From G963667145 sp963676515 [NCBI: Candidatus Cloacimonadota bacterium] (GTDB lineage: Bacteria; Cloacimonadota; Cloacimonadia; G963667145): a stretch of 64,000 bases of DNA. Under the pieces are notes generated by a model. The model did no database searches. It was not told where the DNA came from and worked only from the letters and a program-made list of their open reading frames with translations. Shown one piece after another: positions 9,915-17,703 of the stretch (position 1 is the first letter of the stretch; each line of letters opens with the position of its first letter). The stretch lies in the NCBI GenBank assembly GCA_963676515.1, contig OY781061.1, positions 1,116,001 to 1,180,000 on the forward strand, read 5' to 3'. The translations under genes were made by a program, and so were the position numbers.

Positions 9915-10385
9915 ATGTCTCGTAAAAGAAAAGCGGTTGTAAGAAATATTACGCCGGATTACAAGTTTAATAGTGTGCGACTGAGTAAGTTTATAAATTG
10001 TTTGATGCTCAAAGGTAAAAAGTCTTTGGCTGAAAAAATAATCTATGATGCTTTTGATCTTATCAAGGGTAAGACGGAAAAAGATCCGCTGGAAGTTTTT
10101 GAAGGTGCTCTTAAGAACGCTACTCCTCAGGTCAAGGTTGTCTCGAAAAGGCTAGGTGGATCTAACTACCAAGTGCCAAGAGAGATAGATATCAAAGAAG
10201 GACAAGCTATGGTTTTTCGCTGGATTATCGGTTTTGCTCGTACTCGTAAAGAGGACACAATGAGCAAGAGATTGGCTGAAGAGCTGATGGCTGCTAATAA
10301 CGGTGAGGGAGCTAGTGTTAAAAAAAGAGATGAGACCCATAAGATGGCAGAAGCGAATCGTGCTTTTGCTCATATCAGATGGTAA
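9915..10385 (+). CDS. rpsG: 30S ribosomal protein S7
   Basis: S7 nucleates assembly of the 30S head and contacts E-site tRNA. The product is 156 residues, the normal size, with MSRKRKAVVRNITPDYKF at the start, then the RNA-binding RRLGG-type stretch (KRLGGSNYQVPREI) and the C-terminal KKRDETHKMAEANRAFAHIRW. It starts at ATG 9915 after AAGGAG. Normally fusA and tuf follow; here the next gene, 12 bases on, is rpmH, which is unusual. Confidence 0.98.
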   Translation: MSRKRKAVVRNITPDYKFNSVRLSKFINCLMLKGKKSLAEKIIYDAFDLIKGKTEKDPLEVFEGALKNATPQVKVVSKRLGGSNYQVPREIDIKEGQAMVFRWIIGFARTRKEDTMSKRLAEELMAANNGEGASVKKRDETHKMAEANRAFAHIRW

Positions 10386-10397
10386 CGGAGCAAGCAA

Positions 10398-10532
10398 ATG
10401 AAAAGAACATTTCAACCTCACAATAGAAAGAAGAAGAATAAACATGGCTTTCGCAAAAGAATGTCTACTGCTAGTGGGCGTAAAATCTTGAGTGCGAGAA
10501 GAGCCAAAGGAAGAAAAAGACTTTCCCACTAA
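10398..10532 (+). CDS. rpmH: 50S ribosomal protein L34
   Basis: L34 is a very small basic protein of the large subunit. The 44 codons read [18 protein letters not shown]... ending GRKRLSH, the canonical L34 pattern (MKRTFQPS.RKR...HGFR.RM.T..GR.VL..RRAKGR). ATG 10398 has GGAG at 10387-10390. The TAA stop shares its last A with the ATG of rnpA, so the two are translationally coupled, as is usual. Its placement straight after rpsG rather than beside dnaA is the odd part. Confidence 0.97.
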   Translation: MKRTFQPHNRKKKNKHGFRKRMSTASGRKILSARRAKGRKRLSH

Positions 10533-10843
10533 TGCGGTTTTTTCGCAAGAATGGAGAGTTTAAAAAACTTTATAATAGAGGTAAGAGGTACTCTTCGGAG
10601 TACTTTACCTTTTTAATAGAGACAAGTTTTGAGTCGGCTGTCGGTATAGTGTTGTCCAAGAAAGTGGGTAAAGCTAACAAAAGAAATAAATTGAAACGCA
10701 GGCTCAAACACTATTTTCGAGATTCTTGGATCTTGGAAGATAGACGGGTGGTGGTGATAGGTAAAAAAGGCAGTGGCTTTTTGAGTTGGCAAGAGGTATG
10801 CTTTTGTCTGGACGCATTTCAGCGAAAAATCGAAAGTCGGTGA
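10532..10843 (+). CDS. rnpA: Ribonuclease P protein component
   Basis: RnpA is the protein subunit of RNase P, which trims the 5' leader of tRNA precursors together with the M1 RNA. The 103-residue product has the aromatic N-terminal segment (FKKLYNRGKRYSSEYFTFLI) and the RNR-type signature region SKKVGKANKRNKLKRRLKHYFR. ATG 10532 overlaps the rpmH stop by one base and its own TGA overlaps the yidD ATG. The length is close to the usual 110-120. The RNase P RNA gene is not in the window. Confidence 0.95.
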   Translation: MRFFRKNGEFKKLYNRGKRYSSEYFTFLIETSFESAVGIVLSKKVGKANKRNKLKRRLKHYFRDSWILEDRRVVVIGKKGSGFLSWQEVCFCLDAFQRKIESR

Positions 10844-11061
10844 TGAGAGTTTGTAATCGGTTGGCTTTATGCTTGATCTGGGTGTACAAAAACGGCGTTT
10901 CTCCGTATCTTCCCAGTTGTTGTCGATACACTCCCACTTGTAGCGAATACGCAAGGCTCGCTTTTACGAAGTACAATTTTTGCAAAGCTTTGCTACTGAG
11001 TGTGTGGAGAGTCCTTAGGTGTAACCCTTTCGTTCGTGGTGGTCACGACCCATTAAAGTAA
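10843..11061 (+). CDS. yidD: Membrane protein insertion efficiency factor YidD
   Basis: YidD is a small membrane-associated protein that assists insertion by YidC. The 72-residue product contains the diagnostic YKNGVSPYLPSCCRYTPTCSEYA stretch (split here as YKNGVSPYLP and CCRYTPTCSEYA) with its conserved cysteines, an amphipathic N-terminal helix, and ends GGHDPLK. An in-frame ATG-like start 19 codons upstream exists, but ATG 10843 overlapping the rnpA TGA gives the family length. It lies between rnpA and yidC, as in most bacteria. Confidence 0.95.
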   Translation: MRVCNRLALCLIWVYKNGVSPYLPSCCRYTPTCSEYARLAFTKYNFCKALLLSVWRVLRCNPFVRGGHDPLK

Positions 11062-11081
11062 AAAAATTAGGAGAGTTTGGT

Positions 11082-12644
11082 TTGGATAAGAAAACAGTTT
11101 TGGCAATTGGATTGATTTTTGCCGTATTTTTTTTGAGTAACAAATACTTAAATCCCCCGTCTGAAAAAGGTGAAAGTAAGGTAAGTGAAACCAGGACAGC
11201 AATGGTTGAACAAGTTTCGTCTGCTGAGCCAGTGGTTGCAGCCCCTGTAGAGGTGGTTAAGAGTCGCGAAGGTGTGTTAGTTAACGAAAACATCGTTTTG
11301 GAAAACGAAAAAATCAAATTGATTTTTTCTAATCTTGGTGGACAGTTGGTGTCTGTGTACCTCAAAGAGTACTCGAAAGATTTGCAAGGCGAGATTCCGC
11401 TAAATCTTTTGGCTGGTAGAGCTTTTTCCCTTTCTTTTGACCAAGAGAGTTATCAAAACTATATTTTCGATTATAAGTTATCAGGCAATAGATTACGCTT
11501 CATCGGCGATAAGTACGAAAAAGTTTTCACTATTGGGGAAGATTTTATCTTGGAGTTCGAGCTGAGAGTGGCAGGCAAAAAATTCAACTCTTACCAAATC
11601 GGGATGGACGACGGAATAGCCGAAACTGAGATGTATGTGAAAGGCAAGAGTCGCGACTATGGAGCGGCAGCTTATGTGGATAACAGCTTGGAGAGTGAGA
11701 CTCTTAGCAGTTTTGATGATGAGACAGAAACTTATAGTGGAGACGCCTCTTTCGTGGCTCTTTACAACAAGTATTTTACCATCGGAGTGCGTAAGTTAGG
11801 CTTCCAAAATGTGAATAAAACGGAGTTTTTTGCTGTAAACGACAATCCCTCTTTTAGATTTAAGGTGCTAGAAAATAAAAGCAACTTTTCGCATAAGTAT
11901 AAACTTTATTTTGGACCGATGATAACTGAAGATTTGCAAGCTATGGGCGGTGGTTTTGAGAAGATATCCGACAAGACTTGGAGCTTTTTGAACTGGCTGA
12001 GCAAGTTTTTTGTGAAGCTTTTGAGTTATATTTACGCTGTGATTCCTAACTATGGCGTGTCGATTATTCTTTTTGCTTTTTTCATCAAACTGATTTTGTA
12101 TCCTCTTACACACAAGATGTTTGAGTCGACCCAAAAGATGCAGAAGATACAGCCTCTGATAGCTCAAGTGCAGAAGAAATACAAAACCGATAAGATGAAG
12201 TTGAATACGGAGCTTCGCAAGGTGTACAAGGAGCAAGGCGTGAATCCGCTGGGTGGATGTTTGCCTCTTCTTTTGCAGATACCGATTTTTATAGCTTTGT
12301 ATCCTGCTTTGAAATACTCGATAGCTTTGCGTCAGCAGCCGTTTGTTGGCTGGATAGGCGATTTGGCTGCTCCTGACCCTTATTTTATTTTGCCCGTGCT
12401 GATTGGTGTGTTTATGTTCGTGCAACAGAAGTTCACCATGGCTAGTGCAAGTGACCAGTCTCAGATGACGGATCAGCAAAAAGCGATGCAATCGTCGCAA
12501 AAGATGATGATGTATGGTATGCCAGTTTTCTTGGTTTTTATCTTCCGTGATTTCCCAGCTGGCTTGGTCTTGTATTGGACAGTGTTTAACCTCTTGTCCA
12601 CCCTGCAACAGTATTACATCAAGAAAAAATTTGATATGCAATAA
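11082..12644 (+). CDS. yidC: Membrane protein insertase YidC
   Basis: YidC inserts proteins into the inner membrane, alone or with SecYEG. The 520-residue product has an N-terminal transmembrane anchor (residues about 5-20), a periplasmic beta domain to about residue 300 as in diderm YidC proteins, then the conserved five-helix core (NYGVSIILFAFFIKLILYPLT, GGCLPLLLQIPIFIALY, FPAGLVLYWTVFNLLSTLQQ). It begins at TTG 11082 after TAGGAGA. It ends the operon; an intrinsic terminator follows 16 bases later. The large periplasmic domain supports a Gram-negative host. Confidence 0.97.
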   Translation: MDKKTVLAIGLIFAVFFLSNKYLNPPSEKGESKVSETRTAMVEQVSSAEPVVAAPVEVVKSREGVLVNENIVLENEKIKLIFSNLGGQLVSVYLKEYSKDLQGEIPLNLLAGRAFSLSFDQESYQNYIFDYKLSGNRLRFIGDKYEKVFTIGEDFILEFELRVAGKKFNSYQIGMDDGIAETEMYVKGKSRDYGAAAYVDNSLESETLSSFDDETETYSGDASFVALYNKYFTIGVRKLGFQNVNKTEFFAVNDNPSFRFKVLENKSNFSHKYKLYFGPMITEDLQAMGGGFEKISDKTWSFLNWLSKFFVKLLSYIYAVIPNYGVSIILFAFFIKLILYPLTHKMFESTQKMQKIQPLIAQVQKKYKTDKMKLNTELRKVYKEQGVNPLGGCLPLLLQIPIFIALYPALKYSIALRQQPFVGWIGDLAAPDPYFILPVLIGVFMFVQQKFTMASASDQSQMTDQQKAMQSSQKMMMYGMPVFLVFIFRDFPAGLVLYWTVFNLLSTLQQYYIKKKFDMQ

Positions 12645-12660
12645 AAGACAATAATAGAAC

Positions 12661-12692
12661 AAAAGCCTATCCTGGAAGGGGTAGGCTTTTTT
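12661..12692 (+). terminator. Intrinsic terminator after yidC
   Basis: The stem AAAAGCCTATCC pairs with GGGTAGGCTTTT around a loop of about six bases and runs into six T residues. It closes the long rplA-yidC operon and insulates the CRISPR-Cas region that begins three bases later with a TTGACA. Confidence 0.9.
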
Positions 12693-12694
12693 AG

Positions 12695-12723
12695 TTGACA
12701 TTTTTTATCCTAATTGATTAAAG
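12695..12723 (+). promoter_or_regulatory. Promoter for the pseudo-CRISPR RNA
   Basis: A consensus TTGACA (12695-12700) is followed after 17 bases by TTAAAG (12718-12723), preceded by an extended -10 TGn (12715-12717). The predicted start is near 12730, about ten bases before the first degenerate repeat. The position just behind the yidC terminator and just ahead of the pseudo-repeat suggests a dedicated promoter for the small RNA, although it could also read through into cas3. No experimental support. Confidence 0.6.
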
Positions 12724-12740
12724 AGATAGAAGTGAAGCAA

Positions 12741-12830
12741 ATTTTCCCCTTTTCTAAGGGGATGAACCGTTAGTCTTAATAGGATTTATTAGGCTTTCAA
12801 AAATTTCCCCGCATAAGCGGGGAGTTTCAC
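12741..12830 (+). ncRNA. CreR-like pseudo-CRISPR RNA (repeat-spacer-repeat)
   Basis: Two degenerate copies of the downstream array's 29-nt repeat lie at 12741-12769 and 12802-12830, separated by exactly 32 nt (12770-12801), the same unit size as the array. Repeat 1 has CCCCTT-TTCT-AAGGGG in place of CCCCGC-ACAA-GCGGGG: both arms changed together, so the 6-bp stem and tetraloop survive. Its 3' end GGGGATGAACCG, which gives the crRNA 5' handle, is unchanged. Repeat 2 keeps the CCCCGC/GCGGGG stem but has lost the handle sequence. Each repeat thus keeps only what one crRNA needs. Known relatives are Cas-regulating RNAs (CreR) beside other type I operons. I infer Cas6e processing and loading into Cascade. 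Confidence 0.82.
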
Positions 12831-12838
12831 TTTTTAAT

Positions 12839-12861
12839 TATAATACAATTAATACTAACTT
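12839..12861 (-). promoter_or_regulatory. Predicted Cascade self-target over the cas3 promoter
   Basis: On the minus strand, reading from 12861, AAG (a preferred type I-E PAM) is followed by a sequence matching the pseudo-spacer at positions 1-5 (TTAGT), 7-11 (TTAAT), 13 and 15-17. Mismatches fall at 6, 12, 14 and 18; positions 6, 12 and 18 are those that Cascade leaves unpaired. The crRNA would therefore pair with plus-strand bases 12842-12858. These overlap a perfect -10 hexamer TATAAT at 12839-12844 and its expected start near 12851. No good -35 is visible for that -10. A second weak promoter, TTGACG at 12874 with TTTAAA at 12896, lies downstream. Confidence 0.7.
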
Positions 12862-12918
12862 TATTTTTTTTGATTGACGAATTTTCTCTTTTTCTTTTAA
12901 ACAGCTTTAGGAGATAAA

Positions 12919-15618
12919 ATGAAAGAAGATATTTATAAATATTGGGGAAAAGCGGATAAAGAAGGTAACTATCACTTGCTTGTTTATCATTGTTTAGATG
13001 TTGCCGCAGTAGGTAAAGTTTGGCTGGAGAAATCGCCAGCATTTGTAAAAAGAGCGGCAAGAATTTGTGGGATTTCTGAAAAATCTTTTAGAGAGTTGTT
13101 TCTCTTTTTTCTTGTCGATCATGATTTGGGTAAATTAGCTATCGGCTTCCAGAGCCTTAACTTAGAGATTGCTGTAAAATTGCAGGGTAAAGTTTTCAAA
13201 TTTCCTTATAGTCCTCGGCATGACCAAAGAGGTTATGAAATGTGGAATCAGAATATAGCAGAGTATTTATTGCAATCTTTTGAGTTCTCTGAAAAGGAAT
13301 TAAACTTTTCGCGAGAATTTTTAGAAATTTTTGCTCGTATCTCTTTTGGTCATCACGGAATGCCTCCTGAAAGGAAAAGGATACCAAGCAAAAAAATGGA
13401 GATTTTTTGGGATTGGATGAATTGTATGAAAAAGTTGTTTTTTTCGGAGGAAGCGTTACAAGAGATCAAGAAAAATGCTAATTCTACTCAAGAAAAGAAA
13501 AGAAATATTTTGAAAGAGTTAAAATCTTTGTCTTGGCAGCTTGCGGGTGTGGTGTCTATTTGTGATTGGATAGCCTCTGGAGACGAAGAGTTTAGCTATT
13601 GTTCTGATGAAATGCCTTTGGAAAAGTACTTTACAAAGTCTTGTGCAAAGGCTCAAAAAGCTATGAAAAGGGCAGGACTTTTTTCCAAAAAAATATCTTC
13701 TAATGTGGGGGCGAAGAGATTGTTTCCCAATTTTGCGGATAATCTCACACCTTTGCAAAAGTATTGTGATGAAGTTGTTGTTTCTGGTGAACCACAACTT
13801 TTTATTTTGGAAGATGTGACAGGAACTGGAAAGACGGAAGCAGCTCTAATTTTGGCTTCAAGAATTATGGCTGCTGGTGGTGGTAAGGGCTGTTTTGTAG
13901 CGTTGCCTACTATGGCTACATCAAATGCAATGTATGAGAGAATGGCAAAGGTTTATAGTCTCATTTATGAAGAAGGACAAAGACCAAGTTTGATACTTGC
14001 ACATGGTTCTCGGCAGTTATCTAAAAAATTTGCTGATTCTTATAGCACTTGTGTTAAAGGTTTGTCCCAAACAAGTGGGGAATATGATGAAAATACTGCG
14101 GAAGGCGAAGCACATTGTTCGCAGTGGTTGGCTAACTCTTCCAAAAAGGCACTTCTTGCTGATGTCGGAGTTGGAACTGTTGACCAAGTTTTATTGGCAG
14201 GATTACCTGTGCGGTATCAATCTCTTCGTGCTTATGGGATGTCGCAAAATGTTTTGATTGTGGATGAAGTCCACTCTTTTGACCCCTATATGCTTATTCT
14301 TTTAGAAAACATGATAAGGGCTCAGGCTAGTTTTGGAAGGTCTGTTATTTTGCTCTCGGCAACGCTACCCTTAGTAGTGCGAAGCAGATTTTGTGGAGCT
14401 TTCGCAAAGGGATTAGAGATAGAATCTCCAAAAATCAAAGAAAGAGATGCTTTTCCTCTGGTGACTTCCCTTAATTCAGGCGAATTTATAGAAAAAGAAA
14501 TAGGCTCATCTCATTTTGCAAATAAAGAGGTGCGTGTTGAATTTAAAGAGTCTTTGGATGAAATATACGAACTAATCGAGAAGGCTTCACTTCAAGGAAA
14601 ATGTGTCTGTTGGATCAGGAACACTATTTTTGATGTTCTAGATGCTTATAGGGGCTTGAAAAGTAGAGGATTAGTGGAAGTGGAAATTTTTCACAGTCGT
14701 TTTGCTTTGAAGAATCGTCTTGATATCGAGCAAAGAGTAGTGAGTGAATTTGGGAAAGAATCGACGGAAAAACAAAGAAAAGGGAAAGTGCTGATAGCTA
14801 GTCAGGTGGTGGAGCAGTCATTGGATTTAGATTTTGATTTGATGGTTTCTGATCTGGCGCCGATAGATCTATTAATACAAAGAGCAGGCAGGTTACACCG
14901 TCATTGGCGTGGAGATAGAGGCGACGCTGTTTTGTATTGTCTTATTCCTAGTGAGACGAAAAATCCCAAAGAAGATTGGTATTCTGCTGCTTTTCCGAAG
15001 GCTCAATGGGTATATAAAGATGTGGCTCTTCTCTGGAAAACTAAGGAAATTTTGCGAAAGCAAAAAATAATCAAGATGCCTCAGGAAGCTAGATTGTTAG
15101 TTGAGTCTGTTTATGGGGATGAATTTGGTATCGCAGTGCCTGAAATTTTTATAGAATCTGAAAATTTGGCTTGGTCTGACATTCTTACAAAAGAGACTTT
15201 TGCTAAATTCAATAGCCTAAAGTTTGATCAGGGTTATTCCAGATCTAGTAGCTATAAATGGGATGAAGATGAAAATGCGTCCACTAGGCTTTCAGACCCT
15301 ACTGTTACTATTTATTTGTGTAGCTGGGAAGATGACGAAATTAAGCCTTTATTTGAAGAAGAACCTCATAAATGGGAAATCAGTTCGCTTTCCATCAGGA
15401 AGAGCAGTTTTCCTTGTGTGGAATATGATTTAAATGTAAAAACGAAGATAGAGGAACTGAAAAATCAGCGAAGATTTAAATATAATTCTGAATTTTTGGT
15501 ATTTGTTGGAGAAGCCTTAGAGCTGGTGGGGGAAAACAAAGAGGGGAAAGTTGTCTTAAGATATGATTTTAAACTGGGATTGATAATAGAGAAAAGTAAA
15601 GATAAAGGAGAATTATGA
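12919..15618 (+). CDS. cas3: CRISPR-associated helicase/nuclease Cas3 (type I-E)
   Basis: Cas3 is recruited to the Cascade R-loop, unwinds DNA and degrades it. The 899-residue product has an N-terminal HD nuclease domain (H24, DHD at 67-69, FGHHGMPPER) fused to an SF2 helicase: Walker A VTGTGKT 300-306, DEVH 449-452, SAT 480-482 and motif VI QRAGRLHRH 654-662. All catalytic motifs are intact. ATG 12919 follows TAGGAGA. The end overlaps cas8e by 4 bases, so cas3 heads one operon with the Cascade and adaptation genes. This differs from E. coli, where a promoter region separates cas3 from the rest. Confidence 0.97.
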   Translation: MKEDIYKYWGKADKEGNYHLLVYHCLDVAAVGKVWLEKSPAFVKRAARICGISEKSFRELFLFFLVDHDLGKLAIGFQSLNLEIAVKLQGKVFKFPYSPRHDQRGYEMWNQNIAEYLLQSFEFSEKELNFSREFLEIFARISFGHHGMPPERKRIPSKKMEIFWDWMNCMKKLFFSEEALQEIKKNANSTQEKKRNILKELKSLSWQLAGVVSICDWIASGDEEFSYCSDEMPLEKYFTKSCAKAQKAMKRAGLFSKKISSNVGAKRLFPNFADNLTPLQKYCDEVVVSGEPQLFILEDVTGTGKTEAALILASRIMAAGGGKGCFVALPTMATSNAMYERMAKVYSLIYEEGQRPSLILAHGSRQLSKKFADSYSTCVKGLSQTSGEYDENTAEGEAHCSQWLANSSKKALLADVGVGTVDQVLLAGLPVRYQSLRAYGMSQNVLIVDEVHSFDPYMLILLENMIRAQASFGRSVILLSATLPLVVRSRFCGAFAKGLEIESPKIKERDAFPLVTSLNSGEFIEKEIGSSHFANKEVRVEFKESLDEIYELIEKASLQGKCVCWIRNTIFDVLDAYRGLKSRGLVEVEIFHSRFALKNRLDIEQRVVSEFGKESTEKQRKGKVLIASQVVEQSLDLDFDLMVSDLAPIDLLIQRAGRLHRHWRGDRGDAVLYCLIPSETKNPKEDWYSAAFPKAQWVYKDVALLWKTKEILRKQKIIKMPQEARLLVESVYGDEFGIAVPEIFIESENLAWSDILTKETFAKFNSLKFDQGYSRSSSYKWDEDENASTRLSDPTVTIYLCSWEDDEIKPLFEEEPHKWEISSLSIRKSSFPCVEYDLNVKTKIEELKNQRRFKYNSEFLVFVGEALELVGENKEGKVVLRYDFKLGLIIEKSKDKGEL

Positions 15619-17189
15619 ATTTAGTTAAAGATATTTGGTTGCCTATCGTGCGTAAAAATGGGAAGGAAGAGAAGATAGCAATTCATCAGCTTTTGAAGGA
15701 GTATGAGTCTAACCCAGTAATGGAAATTTTGGTGCCTCGTCCTGATTTTAAAAATGCCCTTTATCAGCTTCTTATCGGGATAGTACAGGTAACATCTATG
15801 CCAGAGAGTGAAGTTGATTGGGCAGAATGCTTTGAAAATCCTTGTAGTTCTTTTGAGTTTTCGGAAAGAGTGCGAGAATATGAAGATTGCTTTGAAATAG
15901 ATTCGGGGAACGCTGATTTTATGCAAGATTGTGATCTGCCGAAGACAGAGAAAAAACTTATTTCTGCTCTTTTAATAGAGGCTCCAGGAGAAAATACTGT
16001 AAAAAATAATAAGGCTCATTTTGTGAAAAGTGGATTGGTGAACCAAATGGATGGGTATTGGGCTGCTGTGGCTCTTTATACTTTACAAACATTTGCTCCT
16101 TCTGGTGGATCTGGTCATAGAGTAGGGTTGAGAGGGGGAGGTCCTCTCACGACTATAATCATTCCTCAAGGAGAATCGACTTTGTGGGAGAAAATTTGGT
16201 TTAATGTTTTGAGCCAAGAAAATGTCTCTCTTATTCCTGGAGATTTAAATAAAAAGGAGAAGGCGGATATTTTCCCTTGGATGAATGAGACGAAAATTAG
16301 TGATAAGAAAGGGAAAGAAATATTTTCTTCTCAGGTGCATCCTTTTTATCATTTTTTTGGAATGCCAAGGCGAATAAGATTGGAATTTTTAGAAGAAAGA
16401 GGCTTTTGTGATGTTTCTGGAGTGGAGAGTGAGAGATTAGTAAAAACATATAAGGCAAAGAATTATGGAAATAATTATGATGGAGTTTGGGCTCACCCTT
16501 TGAATGCATATCGTAGTTATCCCCAAAAGCCAAATGATTTACCCTCATCCATAAAAGCTCAACCTGGAGGGATTGGTTATCGTCATTGGTTGGGACAGGC
16601 GATAGAGGCTGAGAGTGTAAATCCTGCCATCACAGTGCAACAGATTAGTGAATCTTCTTCAAGAAGTGCTATGGCTGATAAATATGGTGTAACTCTTTGG
16701 ATAGCTGGATATGATATGGACAATATGAAAGCACGGTGTTGGTATGAGTCGATTATGCCTTTTTATGCTTTGACTCCCAATGAAATCTTGCTAGTGCAAA
16801 ACTTCATTTCGAGATTTATATCTTCAACAGCAGATCTGGCAAAATCCTTAAAGAGTTCTCTTAAGTTTGCTTGGGCAAATAGACCTAAAGACATCAAAGG
16901 AGATATTAGTTTCATAGAATCTTCTTTTTGGCAAAATACAGAAGAACCTTTTTATAATTTGTTAAGTGAGTTGGTCAGTAATCTTGAATATGTTGAAAAA
17001 AGGAATGAACTCTTAGATTTTTGGGGAAAGGTTGTAAGAAAGGAAACGGAACACATTTTTGATACTACCGCTTTTGCACAGCAAATAGAGGGGCTTAACT
17101 TAAAGCGTGTGATCAAAGCTCGTAAAGGTCTTGGTCTGGGAATTGGGAAGTTTATAAAAAATTTAAGAAAAATAAAAGAGGAGGTATAA
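15615..17189 (+). CDS. casA: Type I-E Cascade large subunit Cas8e (Cse1/CasA)
   Basis: Cse1 recognises the PAM and positions Cas3 on the R-loop. The 524-residue product shows the family start NLVKDIWLPIVRKNGKEEKI and the motif region with SGGSGHRVGLRGGGPLTT, plus a C-terminal four-helix-type region. The length matches E. coli CasA (502). ATG 15615 overlaps the cas3 stop (ATGA), indicating coupling. The AAG seen before the predicted self-target is what an E. coli-like Cas8e would accept, but PAM preference cannot be read with certainty from the protein. Confidence 0.95.
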   Translation: MNLVKDIWLPIVRKNGKEEKIAIHQLLKEYESNPVMEILVPRPDFKNALYQLLIGIVQVTSMPESEVDWAECFENPCSSFEFSERVREYEDCFEIDSGNADFMQDCDLPKTEKKLISALLIEAPGENTVKNNKAHFVKSGLVNQMDGYWAAVALYTLQTFAPSGGSGHRVGLRGGGPLTTIIIPQGESTLWEKIWFNVLSQENVSLIPGDLNKKEKADIFPWMNETKISDKKGKEIFSSQVHPFYHFFGMPRRIRLEFLEERGFCDVSGVESERLVKTYKAKNYGNNYDGVWAHPLNAYRSYPQKPNDLPSSIKAQPGGIGYRHWLGQAIEAESVNPAITVQQISESSSRSAMADKYGVTLWIAGYDMDNMKARCWYESIMPFYALTPNEILLVQNFISRFISSTADLAKSLKSSLKFAWANRPKDIKGDISFIESSFWQNTEEPFYNLLSELVSNLEYVEKRNELLDFWGKVVRKETEHIFDTTAFAQQIEGLNLKRVIKARKGLGLGIGKFIKNLRKIKEEV

Positions 17190-17692
17190 TGAATGAAAAA
17201 ACTACGAAAAAGCTTTTGGAATGGTGGGATTCTCTGCAAAACGATAATGGTGGTAAAGCTCAGCTTAAGAGGTGCCATTCTCCGCAAGAAGCTATTCTTT
17301 ATCCGCAAACTTTTAAATTGAAACACATTCTTTATTGGCTACCTTTGGAGGCTTTGGCTACGGTAGCGGGGGTGGGAGCTCATATAAAAAGTGCCACAGG
17401 AAAGAATTTTGGGGTGGCTTTAGCTACACCAGCGGAAATTGGAGGTCTAGCTCCTTTTTCTGAAACTCGTTTTCGTCAACTTCTTTCGGCTCGTGATTGG
17501 CAAGAGCTTTATAGATTTCTTCGTCGTGCTGTGACGATACTCGATGGGAAGGTTAGCTTTGTTAATTTTGTAGAGACTGTGATTTTGTGGAGTGAAGAGT
17601 TTACGGGTAAATATAAAGAAATTGGTAAGAGTTTAAAGTTTAAGCTGTCAGAGGCTTATTATACGAATTTATTGCTACAAGAAAAAAAATAA
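17189..17692 (+). CDS. casB: Type I-E Cascade small subunit Cse2 (CasB)
   Basis: Cse2 forms a dimer along the Cascade belly that stabilises the displaced strand. The 167-residue all-helical product fits CasB in length (E. coli 160), position and conserved segments (W..L....GGKAQLKRCHSPQEA and FSETRFRQLLSARDWQELYRFLRRAV). ATG 17189 shares a base with the casA stop and follows AGGAGG. Confidence comes from both sequence pattern and operon order. Confidence 0.93.
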   Translation: MNEKTTKKLLEWWDSLQNDNGGKAQLKRCHSPQEAILYPQTFKLKHILYWLPLEALATVAGVGAHIKSATGKNFGVALATPAEIGGLAPFSETRFRQLLSARDWQELYRFLRRAVTILDGKVSFVNFVETVILWSEEFTGKYKEIGKSLKFKLSEAYYTNLLLQEKK

Positions 17693-17703
17693 AGGGGTAA
17701 AAA

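Noticed and set aside
11868-12701. 277-codon minus-strand open frame over yidC
   Set aside because: It is antisense to a conserved gene, His/Leu-rich, and spans the terminator.
12741-12830. Reading the pseudo-repeats as a mere decayed remnant array
   Set aside because: Decay would not change both stem arms in a compensating way, keep a 32-nt spacing and keep only the functional half of each repeat.
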